Source of the DNA: JAOTWJ01 sp036398175
Lineage (GTDB): Bacteria > Gemmatimonadota > Gemmatimonadetes > Gemmatimonadales > GWC2-71-9
NCBI GenBank assembly: GCA_036398175.1
Contig: DASWHL010000078.1
Span: 1 to 64,000, forward strand
Direction of reading: 5' to 3'
Length of the DNA stretch: 64,000 nt
Part shown: one piece after another, positions 34,588-42,422 of the stretch
How the letters are laid out: the number at the start of each line of letters is the position of its first letter
Position numbering within the stretch: the first letter of the stretch is position 1
Notes under the pieces: generated by a model
Told to the model about the DNA's origin: nothing
The model's input: the letters and a program-made list of their open reading frames with translations, nothing else
The model's database searches: none
Position numbers and translations under genes: made by a program

Positions 34588-35125
34588 TTTTCTTCCCTAT
34601 CTCCGCAACGACGCGATTCCGGCCGAGCACCGCGTTCCGGATGACGACCACATCCTGCGCATCCACGGGGTGCATCCCGCGGTCATGCGCCGGCATTACG
34701 ACCTCTACGTCGCGCTGATGCGGGGGCCGAGCCCGCTTACGCGGGTCCAGCGCGAGATGATAGCGGTGGTCGTGTCCGCCACCAATGGGTGCCACTACTG
34801 ACTGGCACATCACGGGGCGGGTCTCCGTACGCTGCTTTCCCTGACGGGCCGGTCGGCCGCAGAGGCGGGAGCTTTCGTGGATGCCCTGGCGCGCGACCTC
34901 CGCGAGGCGGGTTGTACGCCGGCGGATCGCGCCATGCTCGAGTACGTGGTGAAGCTTACCCGGACGCCGGCCAGCATCTCGGGCGGTGACGTTGAGGCGC
35001 TCCGGGCGGCAGGTTTCGACGACCGCGGGATTCATGACATGTGCGCCGTGGCGGCCTACTATGCGTTCGTGAACCGGATCGCCGATGGCCTCGGCGTGGA
35101 GCTGGAAGAGCGATTTGGCGCGTAA
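34583..35125 (+). CDS. Candidate selenoprotein: AhpD/CMD-family peroxidase-related enzyme with CxxU active site
   Basis: The 180-residue protein is open across an in-frame TGA at 34799-34801. Before it comes PLTRVQREMIAVVVSATNGC, after it LAHHGAGLRTLLSLTG. In relatives the site is CHYC-xx-HH, so TGA replaces the second catalytic Cys (Cys70-His-Tyr-Sec73). The sequence on both sides is fully conserved, unlike decay. Sixteen bases after the TGA comes a stem-loop with GGGU in its loop. AhpD-like selenoproteins with CxxU are known. The start is uncertain: TTG at 34583 gives MAFLPYLRND but lies in the attC remnant. No selA, selB or selC is in the window. Confidence 0.75.
34799..34828 (+). promoter_or_regulatory. 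UGA codon and bacterial SECIS-like hairpin
   Basis: Sixteen bases after TGA, ACGGGG pairs with CTCCGT around the loop CGGGT (34812-34828; one G-U pair). GCA/TGC (34805-34807 and 34833-34835) can extend the stem across an internal loop. In E. coli fdhF the GGU-containing loop begins 17 bases after UGA, so geometry and loop sequence both fit SelB recognition. Confidence 0.65.
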
Positions 35126-35235
35126 CTCGGCACGGCGACGGCGTGGCACGGCGATGGACGCGAGGGCGTGCGCACCGGCATGTCTCATGGCGTCGCGGCT
35201 CCCTGCGGTTTGATCGGGTGGGATAAGTCTCGGGT

Positions 35236-35348
35236 GTGAATCCCGCTGAAGCTTGGTCCTCGGCCACCATCCGCCCGTGAGACGGGCATGGGATCCTGTC
35301 GCCTTGGCGACGGCTGGTGGCCGAGGGCCTGCTTCAGCAGGATCCACC
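35236..35348 (-). repeat. Modular cruciform repeat, copy B
   Basis: Same elements as copy A in reverse-complement order: outer arm with CCCGCTGAAGC, hairpin GCCCGTGAGACGGGC, hairpin GTCGCCTTGGCGAC, then CTGCTTCAGCAGGATCCAC. It bounds the right side of the accessory island, with copy A on the left. Confidence 0.85.
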
Positions 35349-35355
35349 CCATCTC

Positions 35356-35961
35356 CTACTGATTGGCTTCGACGGCGATCGTGATGTCCACGTCCGCGCC
35401 CACCACGGCGGTCATGGCCCAGTTGCCGGCTCCCACGCCGAAGTCCCGGCGGTCCAGCCGGAGGGTCGTCTCGAACGAGGCGATGTGCTTGACGCCGCCC
35501 AGCATCTCCCGCATCTCGCCCGGCACGTCCATGACGCCCAGGATCCTGATGGGGAGCTCCACCCGCCGGCTCACGCCCTTGATGGTCAGCGGGCCGCTGA
35601 CCAGCAGCTCCGAGTCGCTGACCCTGGTGACGCGCTCGGACACGAAGGTGATGTTCGGGTGCTTGTCCACTTCGAAGAAGTCCCCGGACCGGAGATGGGT
35701 GTCCCGGCGCTCGTTGCCGGTGTTGATGCTGGCCACGGGGATGGTCACCCGGACCGTGCTCTGCTCGGGCGCGACCCGGTCGTAGACCAGGTCCACCTCG
35801 AACCGATCGAACTGGCCCTGCACCGGCGTGAAGAAATGCCGGACACTGTAGCTCACGGTCGTGTGCGCCGTGTCCACGTTCCACGGGGTCGGGGCGGGGC
35901 GGGCCGCGACGCTGAGCACGCTCAGGCCCAGCATCGTGAGAATGATGCGCTTGCGTTGCAT
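35356..35961 (-). CDS. YceI family secreted protein
   Basis: The 201-residue protein has a signal peptide (to ~24) and the YceI lipocalin-like domain: WNVDTAHTTVSYSVRHFF, LRSGDFFEVDKHPNITF, then GPLTIKGVSRRVELPI. YceI proteins bind isoprenoid lipids in the periplasm. It is a single gene starting just after repeat copy B. Confidence 0.92.
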   Translation of the reverse strand: MQRKRIILTMLGLSVLSVAARPAPTPWNVDTAHTTVSYSVRHFFTPVQGQFDRFEVDLVYDRVAPEQSTVRVTIPVASINTGNERRDTHLRSGDFFEVDKHPNITFVSERVTRVSDSELLVSGPLTIKGVSRRVELPIRILGVMDVPGEMREMLGGVKHIASFETTLRLDRRDFGVGAGNWAMTAVVGADVDITIAVEANQ

Positions 35962-36116
35962 GATCGGATCCTCCAGGGGTTGGCTACCAGTGATTCCCTT
36001 TGGTGCTGCTTGCGTGACCGGGACGCGGGAACCTGGCCGAGTCCACAGACGCTTCAGCGGGTGATTGCGCAGTAAGGCTCAACCATTACAGCTTGGGGAC
36101 TCGCGGGGGGTGGGTA

Positions 36117-36719
36117 GTGGGCGAACCACGGGAATCACGGAACCGCACTGACGCCATTCGGCGGCGGGACCCGGACACGCTCGAACGGGTGGCCCGGGAC
36201 AACCTGCTGCCGCTCCTTCGGGCCGCCCGGGCCGCCGGCCTCAACGACGACGACGCGCACGACGCCGTGCAGGACACGTTGCTCGTCTTCGTGCAGAAGG
36301 CCGAGCAGTTCGATGGTCGGGCGATGGTGCGGACCTGGCTGTTTGGCATCCTCTTCAAGAAGGTGGCGGAGCGGCGCCGGGCCTTCGGGCGGGAGGACAC
36401 GGTGGACGACATCGAGGCGGTCGTGGACGCCCGGTTCGATGCGGCCGGGCGGTGGACCCGCCCACCGCGGGCGGCGGATGCGGACCTGTCCGCCGACCAG
36501 GCGATGCGATGGCTCGAGGAGTGCCTCGGGCAGCTGCCCGATCGGCGCCGCACGGCGTTCGTGTTACGCGAGGTGGATCAGCTGGACACCGATGAGGTGT
36601 GTAAGGTTCTCGAGGTATCGCCCAACAACCTCGGAGTGCTCCTGTTCCGCGCGCGGAACGCGCTTCGCGAATGCCTGGAGACCAAGGGAATACGGGGAGT
36701 CCACGATGTTGTCCTGTAG
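36117..36719 (+). CDS. ECF sigma-70 factor
   Basis: The 200-residue protein has region 2 (DDDAHDAVQDTLLVFVQKAEQF, then TWLFGILFKKVAERRR) and region 4 (LGQLPDRRRTAFVLREVDQLDTDE with NNLGVLLFRARNALRE). I chose the GTG at 36117 behind a GGGGGGTGGG sequence. Its end overlaps the small zinc-finger gene by 14 bases, the standard sigma/anti-sigma layout. Confidence 0.9.
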   Translation: MGEPRESRNRTDAIRRRDPDTLERVARDNLLPLLRAARAAGLNDDDAHDAVQDTLLVFVQKAEQFDGRAMVRTWLFGILFKKVAERRRAFGREDTVDDIEAVVDARFDAAGRWTRPPRAADADLSADQAMRWLEECLGQLPDRRRTAFVLREVDQLDTDEVCKVLEVSPNNLGVLLFRARNALRECLETKGIRGVHDVVL

Positions 36720-36954
36720 AGACGCCACGCGCATGATCGCCAGCGATGCTCACCGGGACGCCTCGTTCCGGAGCCGCCTCTCGCTATTCGTGCACCTGGC
36801 GATGTGCCGGTACTGCCGGGCGTATGCGCGGAGCCTGCGCCTGATCGGGGAGACCGCACGCCGTTTCTACGCCTCCACGCCCGCCGAGGGGGAGCGCTTG
36901 GTGGCGACGCTCAGCGCTGTCCAGGAAGCCATCCACCAGGCCCCGGCCGAGTGA
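36706..36954 (+). CDS. Small zinc-finger anti-sigma-like protein
   Basis: The 82-residue protein has CRDATRMIASD then FVHLAMCRYCRAY, a zf-HC2-like His/CxxC zinc site (~31-38) found in anti-sigma factors. There is no membrane helix, so it would be a soluble anti-sigma factor responding to a cytoplasmic signal such as redox state. It overlaps the sigma gene. Confidence 0.75.
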   Translation: MLSCRDATRMIASDAHRDASFRSRLSLFVHLAMCRYCRAYARSLRLIGETARRFYASTPAEGERLVATLSAVQEAIHQAPAE

Positions 36955-37005
36955 CAGCTTGCTGAGAGGGTTGTGTGTGGCAGACCCCGCTCCGCTGAGG
37001 TAATC

Positions 37006-37536
37006 ATGATCCGTTCATTGCTGTTCACGATTACCGCCCTGGCCGTCTGGGCGCCACGGGCGGCCGGCCAGGACCGCATGATCCTGTGGAGCCAACGCGC
37101 CGCCGTGTGGCAGCGGGTCGCCGATACGGATATCTCGATCACCTACAGCCGTCCCGTGGCGCGGGGGCGGACGCTGTTCGGCGGCGTGGTGCCGTGGGGT
37201 CGCGTGTGGAATCCGGGTGCCGACTCGGCCACGACGGTGACCGTGAGCCGCGAGATCGAGCTGGAGGGCCGGGCGCTCGCGGCTGGCCGCTACACGCTGT
37301 GGGCCATCCCGCGGCCGGACTCGTGGACGGTGATCGTCAGCGGGGCGGTGGACGTGATGCACACGCCGTACCCGGGCGACACGCTGGACGTCCTCCGCGT
37401 ACAGGTAACGCCGGAGCCGGGAAGCCACATGGAAACCCTCGCCTTCTACTTCCCGCAGGTCGAGCAGGACTCGGCCGTGTTGCGGCTCCACTGGGGCGCA
37501 ACCGTAGTGCCCCTGCGCATCCGCGCTCCCAACTGA
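37006..37536 (+). CDS. DUF2911 domain secreted protein
   Basis: The 176-residue protein has a signal peptide (cleavage near RAAGQ) and the DUF2911 motifs ITYSRPVARGRTLFGG, WGRVWNPGADSATTV and AAGRYTLWAIP. It lies 51 bases after the anti-sigma gene and may be in that operon. Its 3' end overlaps the convergent mtgA gene by 91 bases. Confidence 0.82.
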   Translation: MIRSLLFTITALAVWAPRAAGQDRMILWSQRAAVWQRVADTDISITYSRPVARGRTLFGGVVPWGRVWNPGADSATTVTVSREIELEGRALAAGRYTLWAIPRPDSWTVIVSGAVDVMHTPYPGDTLDVLRVQVTPEPGSHMETLAFYFPQVEQDSAVLRLHWGATVVPLRIRAPN

Positions 37537-38390
37537 GGCGGAACAGGGGATGATCCCGTCCATCCCGCCGTGTCGGTCACGCCGGTCGTATCCCGTGGCA
37601 CCGAATCCGGGATCACCAGGCTGTCCACCTCCGGAATGACGAGGCTGTCGAGCGATGGCGGCTCCGGGAGGGGCACGGCGCCGAGGGCCCGCCAGAGGAA
37701 CGTTGCACGATCCATCCGCGCCGCGATGTCGGCGACGTACCCCGCGTATGCGGAGCTGGAGACGCCGGGGTGCCAGCTGGAGGGGCGCGGCAGGCTCGCA
37801 GCGAGCATGGCGGCCTCGTGCTCGGTCAGCTCGGCGGCCGGGATGCCGAAGTACCGCCACGCCGCCGCCTCCGCGCCGTAGACGCCCGGCCCGAGCTCGA
37901 CCACGTTGAGGTAGATCGCGAGAATCCGCCACTTAGACAGGTGGCGCTCGAGACTCCGCGTGAGCAGCGCCTCTTTCACCTTGCGCCAGGGATTGCGGGA
38001 CGGCGAAAGCCAGAGGTTCTTGGCCAGCTGCTGCGTGATAGTGGACGCCCCGCGGACCCGCTCCCCCGCCAGCGCCTCCCGTAGCGCCACCTCCATCTCG
38101 CTGGCCGAGAACCCCGAGTGCGAGAAAAACTCCATGTCCTCCGCGGCTACGACCGCGCGCTTCAGGTGCACGGAGATGCGGTCCCACTCCACCCACCGCC
38201 ACGTGATCGTGGTATCCTCGCCCGCCGCGCGCCGCCGCGCCCGGTAGTCTTCCATGAATGCCGTCCGCTCCGGCGGCCGCGTCGCAAGGCCCGCGACATC
38301 CGGCCACGTCAGCCACTGCACCCCCACGAACAGTAGCGCCACAACCGCGCAGGCGGCCAGCGTGATGCCGAGAATCCTGCCCGTGCGCAC
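37446..38390 (-). CDS. mtgA: Monofunctional peptidoglycan glycosyltransferase
   Basis: The 314-residue GT51 enzyme polymerises lipid II. One N-terminal membrane helix (~6-26) is followed by AAEDMEFFSHSGF (catalytic Glu) and RGASTITQQLAKNLWL, then the WRILAIYLNVVELGPGVYG motif. The C-terminal ~75 residues extend beyond the family: a repeated DSLVIP motif and a basic, cysteine-ending tail read antisense to DUF2911 codons. The stop may have been lost and replaced further on. Confidence 0.9.
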   Translation of the reverse strand: MRTGRILGITLAACAVVALLFVGVQWLTWPDVAGLATRPPERTAFMEDYRARRRAAGEDTTITWRWVEWDRISVHLKRAVVAAEDMEFFSHSGFSASEMEVALREALAGERVRGASTITQQLAKNLWLSPSRNPWRKVKEALLTRSLERHLSKWRILAIYLNVVELGPGVYGAEAAAWRYFGIPAAELTEHEAAMLAASLPRPSSWHPGVSSSAYAGYVADIAARMDRATFLWRALGAVPLPEPPSLDSLVIPEVDSLVIPDSVPRDTTGVTDTAGWTGSSPVPPQLGARMRRGTTVAPQWSRNTAESCSTCGK

Positions 38391-38423
38391 GGAACGTGCT
38401 CCCTTCGATCCCCCTACCGTCTT

Positions 38424-40004
38424 CTACCGTCCCCTACCGTCTATCGGCTCCAGCACCAGATCCTGAAAATCGAAACTAAAGTCCGTCGCCGGCGACACCG
38501 CCTCCATGCGTGCCTCCCGAATCGAGCCGTCCGGCTTCAGCGCGAATGTCACGAACGCATCCGCCCGCAGCTCGCGGTCGCGCCACCGGACGACAAAGGT
38601 GTCGTGCTGCCAGTGCAGGAGGTCGCCCACGAGCGACGGCGTATGTCCGAACCGCATCACCAGGGCACCATCCTCCAGCGCGACGGCGATGTCCCCGTAC
38701 CAACCGTCGCGGTAAGTGCCGGCGTACCGCTCGAGCGGGAGGGATGGACGGGAGGCCGTGTCGCGCGTCGCGGCCGCGGCGCTGTCCGCGGCGGCCATCC
38801 GCGCCATGGCCCGGCGCTCGAGCGCGTCGTACGCCGCCGTCCAGTCGTGGGCCGGCGCATCCAGGTAATGATCCAGGACGGACCACGCCAGCGCGTTGAA
38901 CGCGGCGCCCGATTCCATGTTGGTGAGCACGGCCACGCCCACCTTGCGATCTGGCAGCATGGCGACGCGCGAGACGTAGCCCGGCAGGCCGCCGGTGTGC
39001 GTGATGAGCTTGTGACCGCGGTAGTCCAGGACGTTCAGGCCGAGCGCGTAGCCCAGGAAGCTGCTCCGGAGCGGAGCCAGCTCGGGCGGCGGCACGCCGG
39101 GGTCGCGCGGCACCACCATGGTCCACAGCGCGCGGGTCGTGCGCTCCGAATAGAGACGCCCGCGGTCGCCCAGACGGCCCGAATCGAGCTGGACAATCAG
39201 CCATCTGGCCATGTCGGCGGCGCCGGCGTTGATCCCGCCCGCGGGATTCGTGTTGTCGCTCGCGAACGGCTTCACCACGCGGACCGCGCCGTCCACGCGC
39301 GCGTGGGGCGTGGCCACGTTCCCGCCCCCCTCCGCCGCCGAGTGGAGGACGTTGCCCTCCATGGCGACCTTGTCGAGGATCCGGGTCTGGACGAACGCCT
39401 CCCAGGTCTGGCCGCTCACCGCCTCGATCACCTCGCCGGCCACCGTGTAGAGCACGTTGTCGTAGGCGTACGCGCTGCGGAAGCTGGTGACCGGCTTGAT
39501 GTACCGCAGCCGGTACGCGATCTCCTTGCGGTTGTACGTGGACGGCGGCCACCAGAGGAGGTCGCCCGCGCCCAGGCCCAGGCCGCTCCGATGGACGAGC
39601 AGGTCTCGGATCGTGATCTGCTGGGTCACGAACGGATCGTACATCGCGAACCACGGCAGGTACCGGATCACGGGCGCGTCCCACTCGAGCAGCCCCTCCT
39701 CGACGAGCAAGCCGAGCGCCGTGGCGGTGACGACCTTCGTGTTGGACGCGATGCCGAACAGGGTCCGGGCATCCACCGGCGTCGGCTGGCCGAGGGTGCG
39801 GACGCCGTACCCCTTGGCGAGCACGACCTGGCCGTTCTTCACGATGGCGAGCGCCAGGCCCGGCACCTCGAAGGTCCGCATCACGCGGGCCACGGTGCGG
39901 TCGAGGTCGGGAGGCAGGGTGGCCCGCTGGCCATGGAGGGGCGCCGCGCCGAGCAGCACGGCTCCGCCCAACACGAGCGCGGGGATCCGGAAGATCGTTG
40001 TCAT
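38424..40004 (-). CDS. Serine hydrolase, class C beta-lactamase-like
   Basis: The 526-residue secreted protein has a signal peptide (to ~26), then the beta-lactamase/D-peptidase fold. SNTK (~88) holds the catalytic Ser/Lys, YAYDN (~180) the Tyr motif, and HTGG (~335) replaces KTG. A C-terminal DUF3471-like beta domain follows (~400-525). Such proteins are often esterases or D-aminopeptidases, not resistance enzymes. Short CTACCGTC direct repeats lie at 38408-38440, at its 3' end. Confidence 0.9.
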   Translation of the reverse strand: MTTIFRIPALVLGGAVLLGAAPLHGQRATLPPDLDRTVARVMRTFEVPGLALAIVKNGQVVLAKGYGVRTLGQPTPVDARTLFGIASNTKVVTATALGLLVEEGLLEWDAPVIRYLPWFAMYDPFVTQQITIRDLLVHRSGLGLGAGDLLWWPPSTYNRKEIAYRLRYIKPVTSFRSAYAYDNVLYTVAGEVIEAVSGQTWEAFVQTRILDKVAMEGNVLHSAAEGGGNVATPHARVDGAVRVVKPFASDNTNPAGGINAGAADMARWLIVQLDSGRLGDRGRLYSERTTRALWTMVVPRDPGVPPPELAPLRSSFLGYALGLNVLDYRGHKLITHTGGLPGYVSRVAMLPDRKVGVAVLTNMESGAAFNALAWSVLDHYLDAPAHDWTAAYDALERRAMARMAAADSAAAATRDTASRPSLPLERYAGTYRDGWYGDIAVALEDGALVMRFGHTPSLVGDLLHWQHDTFVVRWRDRELRADAFVTFALKPDGSIREARMEAVSPATDFSFDFQDLVLEPIDGRGR

Positions 40005-40023
40005 TTGTGTCTCGCGTGGTGGG

Positions 40024-40359
40024 TCAGGTGCGCAGCATGGTCAGCAGCATCTTGAACCGGGTCACCGCCCGCACCGCGTGCGGCTCGTGCGCGGGCATCA
40101 GGATGGCCTCGCCGGCCGGCACGCGGTGCGGGCGCCCGGCAATCGTGATCTCCGCCTCGCCGTCCAGCACATGGACGAGCGCGTCGTGCGGGACGCTGTG
40201 CTCGCTCAGGCTCTGGTCCGCGTCGAAGGCGAAGAGGGTGACCGAGCCTGCAGGCTGCTTCACGAGGATGCGGCTCACGATGGCCCCCGCCTGGTACTCG
40301 ACCAGCGAGCCCACCGTGACGGGCTGGGCATGGAGCGGGGACGGCCGCCCGCCGGTCAC
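40024..40359 (-). CDS. Cupin domain protein
   Basis: The 111-residue single-domain cupin has SLSEHSVPHDALVHVLDGEAE (motif 1) and PAGEAILMPAHEPHAVRA (motif 2). The GTG start overlaps the hydrolase stop (GTGA). It is the last gene of a three-gene operon with a hydrolase and an NAD-binding protein. Function unknown. Confidence 0.85.
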   Translation of the reverse strand: MTGGRPSPLHAQPVTVGSLVEYQAGAIVSRILVKQPAGSVTLFAFDADQSLSEHSVPHDALVHVLDGEAEITIAGRPHRVPAGEAILMPAHEPHAVRAVTRFKMLLTMLRT

Positions 40360-41246
40360 GGCCGATCGGCCCCCGGCGGGAGCCGGAGCGCCGCCAGCAC
40401 GTCCAGCAGCTTCGCGTTGAACTCGGCGGGCCGCTCCAGCATGAGGAAGTGCCCCACGCTGTCCATCAGGACGGCGTCGAAGTCGCCGTGCGTCCGGTTG
40501 GCCTCGACCGCGGTGACCGGACCCCACGGTGGTCGCGGAGCGGCGTTGATGCAGCGGACGGGAACCCCCGCCGCGGCCATGGCCGCCGGAAGATCGAGGT
40601 TCGGGTAGTCGCGGATGAGCGCGAGGGCTACGGCGCTGTCCGTGACGGCCGCGTTCCGGGCCACCCATCCCGCGAGCGCCGTGTCGCCCCCCGGCGGGAA
40701 CATCATGCCGACCATGGACGTCATGGCGCCGGCATAGTCGGCCTCGAACAGGCGCAGCATCTGGTCCACCACGGCGGTGTCCATCTCCGAGGATACGTCG
40801 TGCAGGGCGTCCGCGCAGACGACGGCCTCGGCGCGCTCCCCGAGACGGGCGGCGGCCAGCAATGCCACCGGCCCACCCATGGAGTGTCCCACGAGGACGA
40901 CCCGTTCCAGCCCGAGGTCGTCCACCACCGCGGCCACGTCCCCGGCCAGGCCGTCGAGCGACCAGGATGATCGGGCTTTTCCCGATGCCCCGTGTCCCGC
41001 GAGATCGAGCGACACCACCTGGTATCCCGGCGCGAAGGCGTCGAGCTGCTCCCGCCAGTAGCCGCGGTTGCAGGCCCAGCAGTGGACGAACACGAGCGTG
41101 ACGTCGCCCGAGCCCCGCACGTCGTACACGATCGGGACGCCGTCGGCCGCGACGACGGTATCAACGGTCGGGGCGGGCGGGATGCGGTCAGGGACCGCCT
41201 GACAGGCCGCGAGGCAGAGCAGCAGGACCAGGGGACGGGCGCGCAT
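40356..41246 (-). CDS. Alpha/beta hydrolase lipoprotein
   Basis: The 296-residue protein has a lipobox (LLLCLAAC, ~8-15) and an alpha/beta hydrolase domain. FVHCWACN is the oxyanion region, VGHSMGGPVAL the nucleophile elbow (Ser ~125), and DSVGHFLMLE the catalytic His. It is an esterase-like enzyme anchored at the periplasmic face. It starts 2 bases after the upstream gene's stop. Confidence 0.88.
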   Translation of the reverse strand: MRARPLVLLLCLAACQAVPDRIPPAPTVDTVVAADGVPIVYDVRGSGDVTLVFVHCWACNRGYWREQLDAFAPGYQVVSLDLAGHGASGKARSSWSLDGLAGDVAAVVDDLGLERVVLVGHSMGGPVALLAAARLGERAEAVVCADALHDVSSEMDTAVVDQMLRLFEADYAGAMTSMVGMMFPPGGDTALAGWVARNAAVTDSAVALALIRDYPNLDLPAAMAAAGVPVRCINAAPRPPWGPVTAVEANRTHGDFDAVLMDSVGHFLMLERPAEFNAKLLDVLAALRLPPGADRP

Positions 41247-41248
41247 GG

Positions 41249-41878
41249 TCAGCTCCGGCGTTGGACGATGACGCGTTGGCGGACGAACCGCGGCTCGGCG
41301 ATCTCGTCCAGCAGGAAGTTGGCGAGGTCGGCACGGCTGATGGAAGAGCCGAGGCCGACCGGCAGGGCAGGCCCAACGGCGACCCTCCCGGAGGGAGAAG
41401 CGTCGGTGAGTCGAGGCGGCTTGACGATGGTCCAGTCGAGGGGACTGGCGGCGATCGCCGCCTCCTGCGCCTCGCGGTCGCGGGCGATGGCGGGCCGGCG
41501 CCACCGGAACCAGGCGCCCAGCCATGCGAAGGGACGCGATCTCGAGGGGACGGCGCCGGTCGTCGCCCCGGTGACGCAGAGGAGACGCCGGCATCCGACC
41601 GCCTCCATGGCGGCCAGAATCGCGCGCGTGGCATCGGCGCAGAATACCTCCCCGTACGGCGCGCGCGGTCCCACCACGCAGCAGACGGCATCGGCGCCCT
41701 CCACGACGGCCCGGACCCTCTCGGGATCGCAAAACGCTCCGTGAATCACGGCCGCGCCGTTGGGAGCGACGCTCGAGATGCGGCAGAAGCTCCGCACGGT
41801 CCAGCCGCGGCCGCGCGCGGCCGCGGTGAGCGCGTACCCCGTACGCCCGGACACGCCGAAGATCGCCACTGTCGTCAT
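41249..41878 (-). CDS. NAD(P)-binding atypical SDR-like protein
   Basis: The 209-residue protein begins with the Rossmann loop VAIFGVSGRTGYAL and has CVTGATTGAV, DWTIVKPPRLTD and a C-terminal RADLANFLLDEI, as in NAD(P)H-binding atypical SDR proteins related to NmrA and BVR-B. It is the first gene of the three-gene operon. Substrate unknown. Confidence 0.82.
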   Translation of the reverse strand: MTTVAIFGVSGRTGYALTAAARGRGWTVRSFCRISSVAPNGAAVIHGAFCDPERVRAVVEGADAVCCVVGPRAPYGEVFCADATRAILAAMEAVGCRRLLCVTGATTGAVPSRSRPFAWLGAWFRWRRPAIARDREAQEAAIAASPLDWTIVKPPRLTDASPSGRVAVGPALPVGLGSSISRADLANFLLDEIAEPRFVRQRVIVQRRS

Positions 41879-41982
41879 TGCCCTCCGCCGGCTCGGGCCG
41901 CGGAGAAGTTGAAGGCCGCCGCCCGCCGCCGCAAGCCGGGCGGCCCTAGGCAACCGCGGGGCACGTCGCCACATTCCTCCCC

Positions 41983-42390
41983 ATGAAGGACACCCCCCTG
42001 CCCGATACCCTTTCGCGCAAGTCCCGTACGGCGACGCTCTTGCTGGGGATCTTCACCGGCTTCGTGGGCGGCCACCGGTTCTTCGTCGGCAAGACCGGCA
42101 CCGGGATCCTCCAGGCGCTCACATTCGGCGGGCTTGGTCTCTGGTGGTTGGCGGACCTCATCGTGATCGGGACCGGCGAATTCACGGACATCACCGGTCG
42201 GCGGGTCGTGCGCTGGTCGCCCGATGAGGACGTCGCCCAGGGCGCGCGGGGCACCGATCCCCGGCTGCTCGAGGAGCTGGACCAGATGCGCACCGAGGTC
42301 TACGAGCTCCAGGAGCGGGTGGACTTCCTCGAGCGGACGCTGACGCAGGTGCGCGACCGCCCCGGTCTCGGGTCGGGCGGCCGGTCATAA
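41983..42390 (+). CDS. TM2 domain membrane protein with coiled coil
   Basis: The 135-residue protein has two membrane helices forming a TM2 domain (LLLGIFTGFVGGHRFFVGKTG, then GLGLWWLADLI with the conserved Asp). A C-terminal coiled coil (LLEELDQMRTEVYELQERVD) follows. The function of TM2 proteins in bacteria is unclear. Confidence 0.88.
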   Translation: MKDTPLPDTLSRKSRTATLLLGIFTGFVGGHRFFVGKTGTGILQALTFGGLGLWWLADLIVIGTGEFTDITGRRVVRWSPDEDVAQGARGTDPRLLEELDQMRTEVYELQERVDFLERTLTQVRDRPGLGSGGRS

Positions 42391-42422
42391 CCTCGTGGGC
42401 CCTCGGGGCCCGGAGATTCCCA

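Noticed and set aside
36046..36063. Fifth copy of the modular repeat (CGCTTCAGCGGG)
   Set aside because: Only one terminal hairpin sequence is present; without the arms and inner hairpins it cannot be assigned.
38424..40004. Calling the serine hydrolase an AmpC beta-lactamase
   Set aside because: The HTGG motif and C-terminal extra domain fit esterase/peptidase relatives better.
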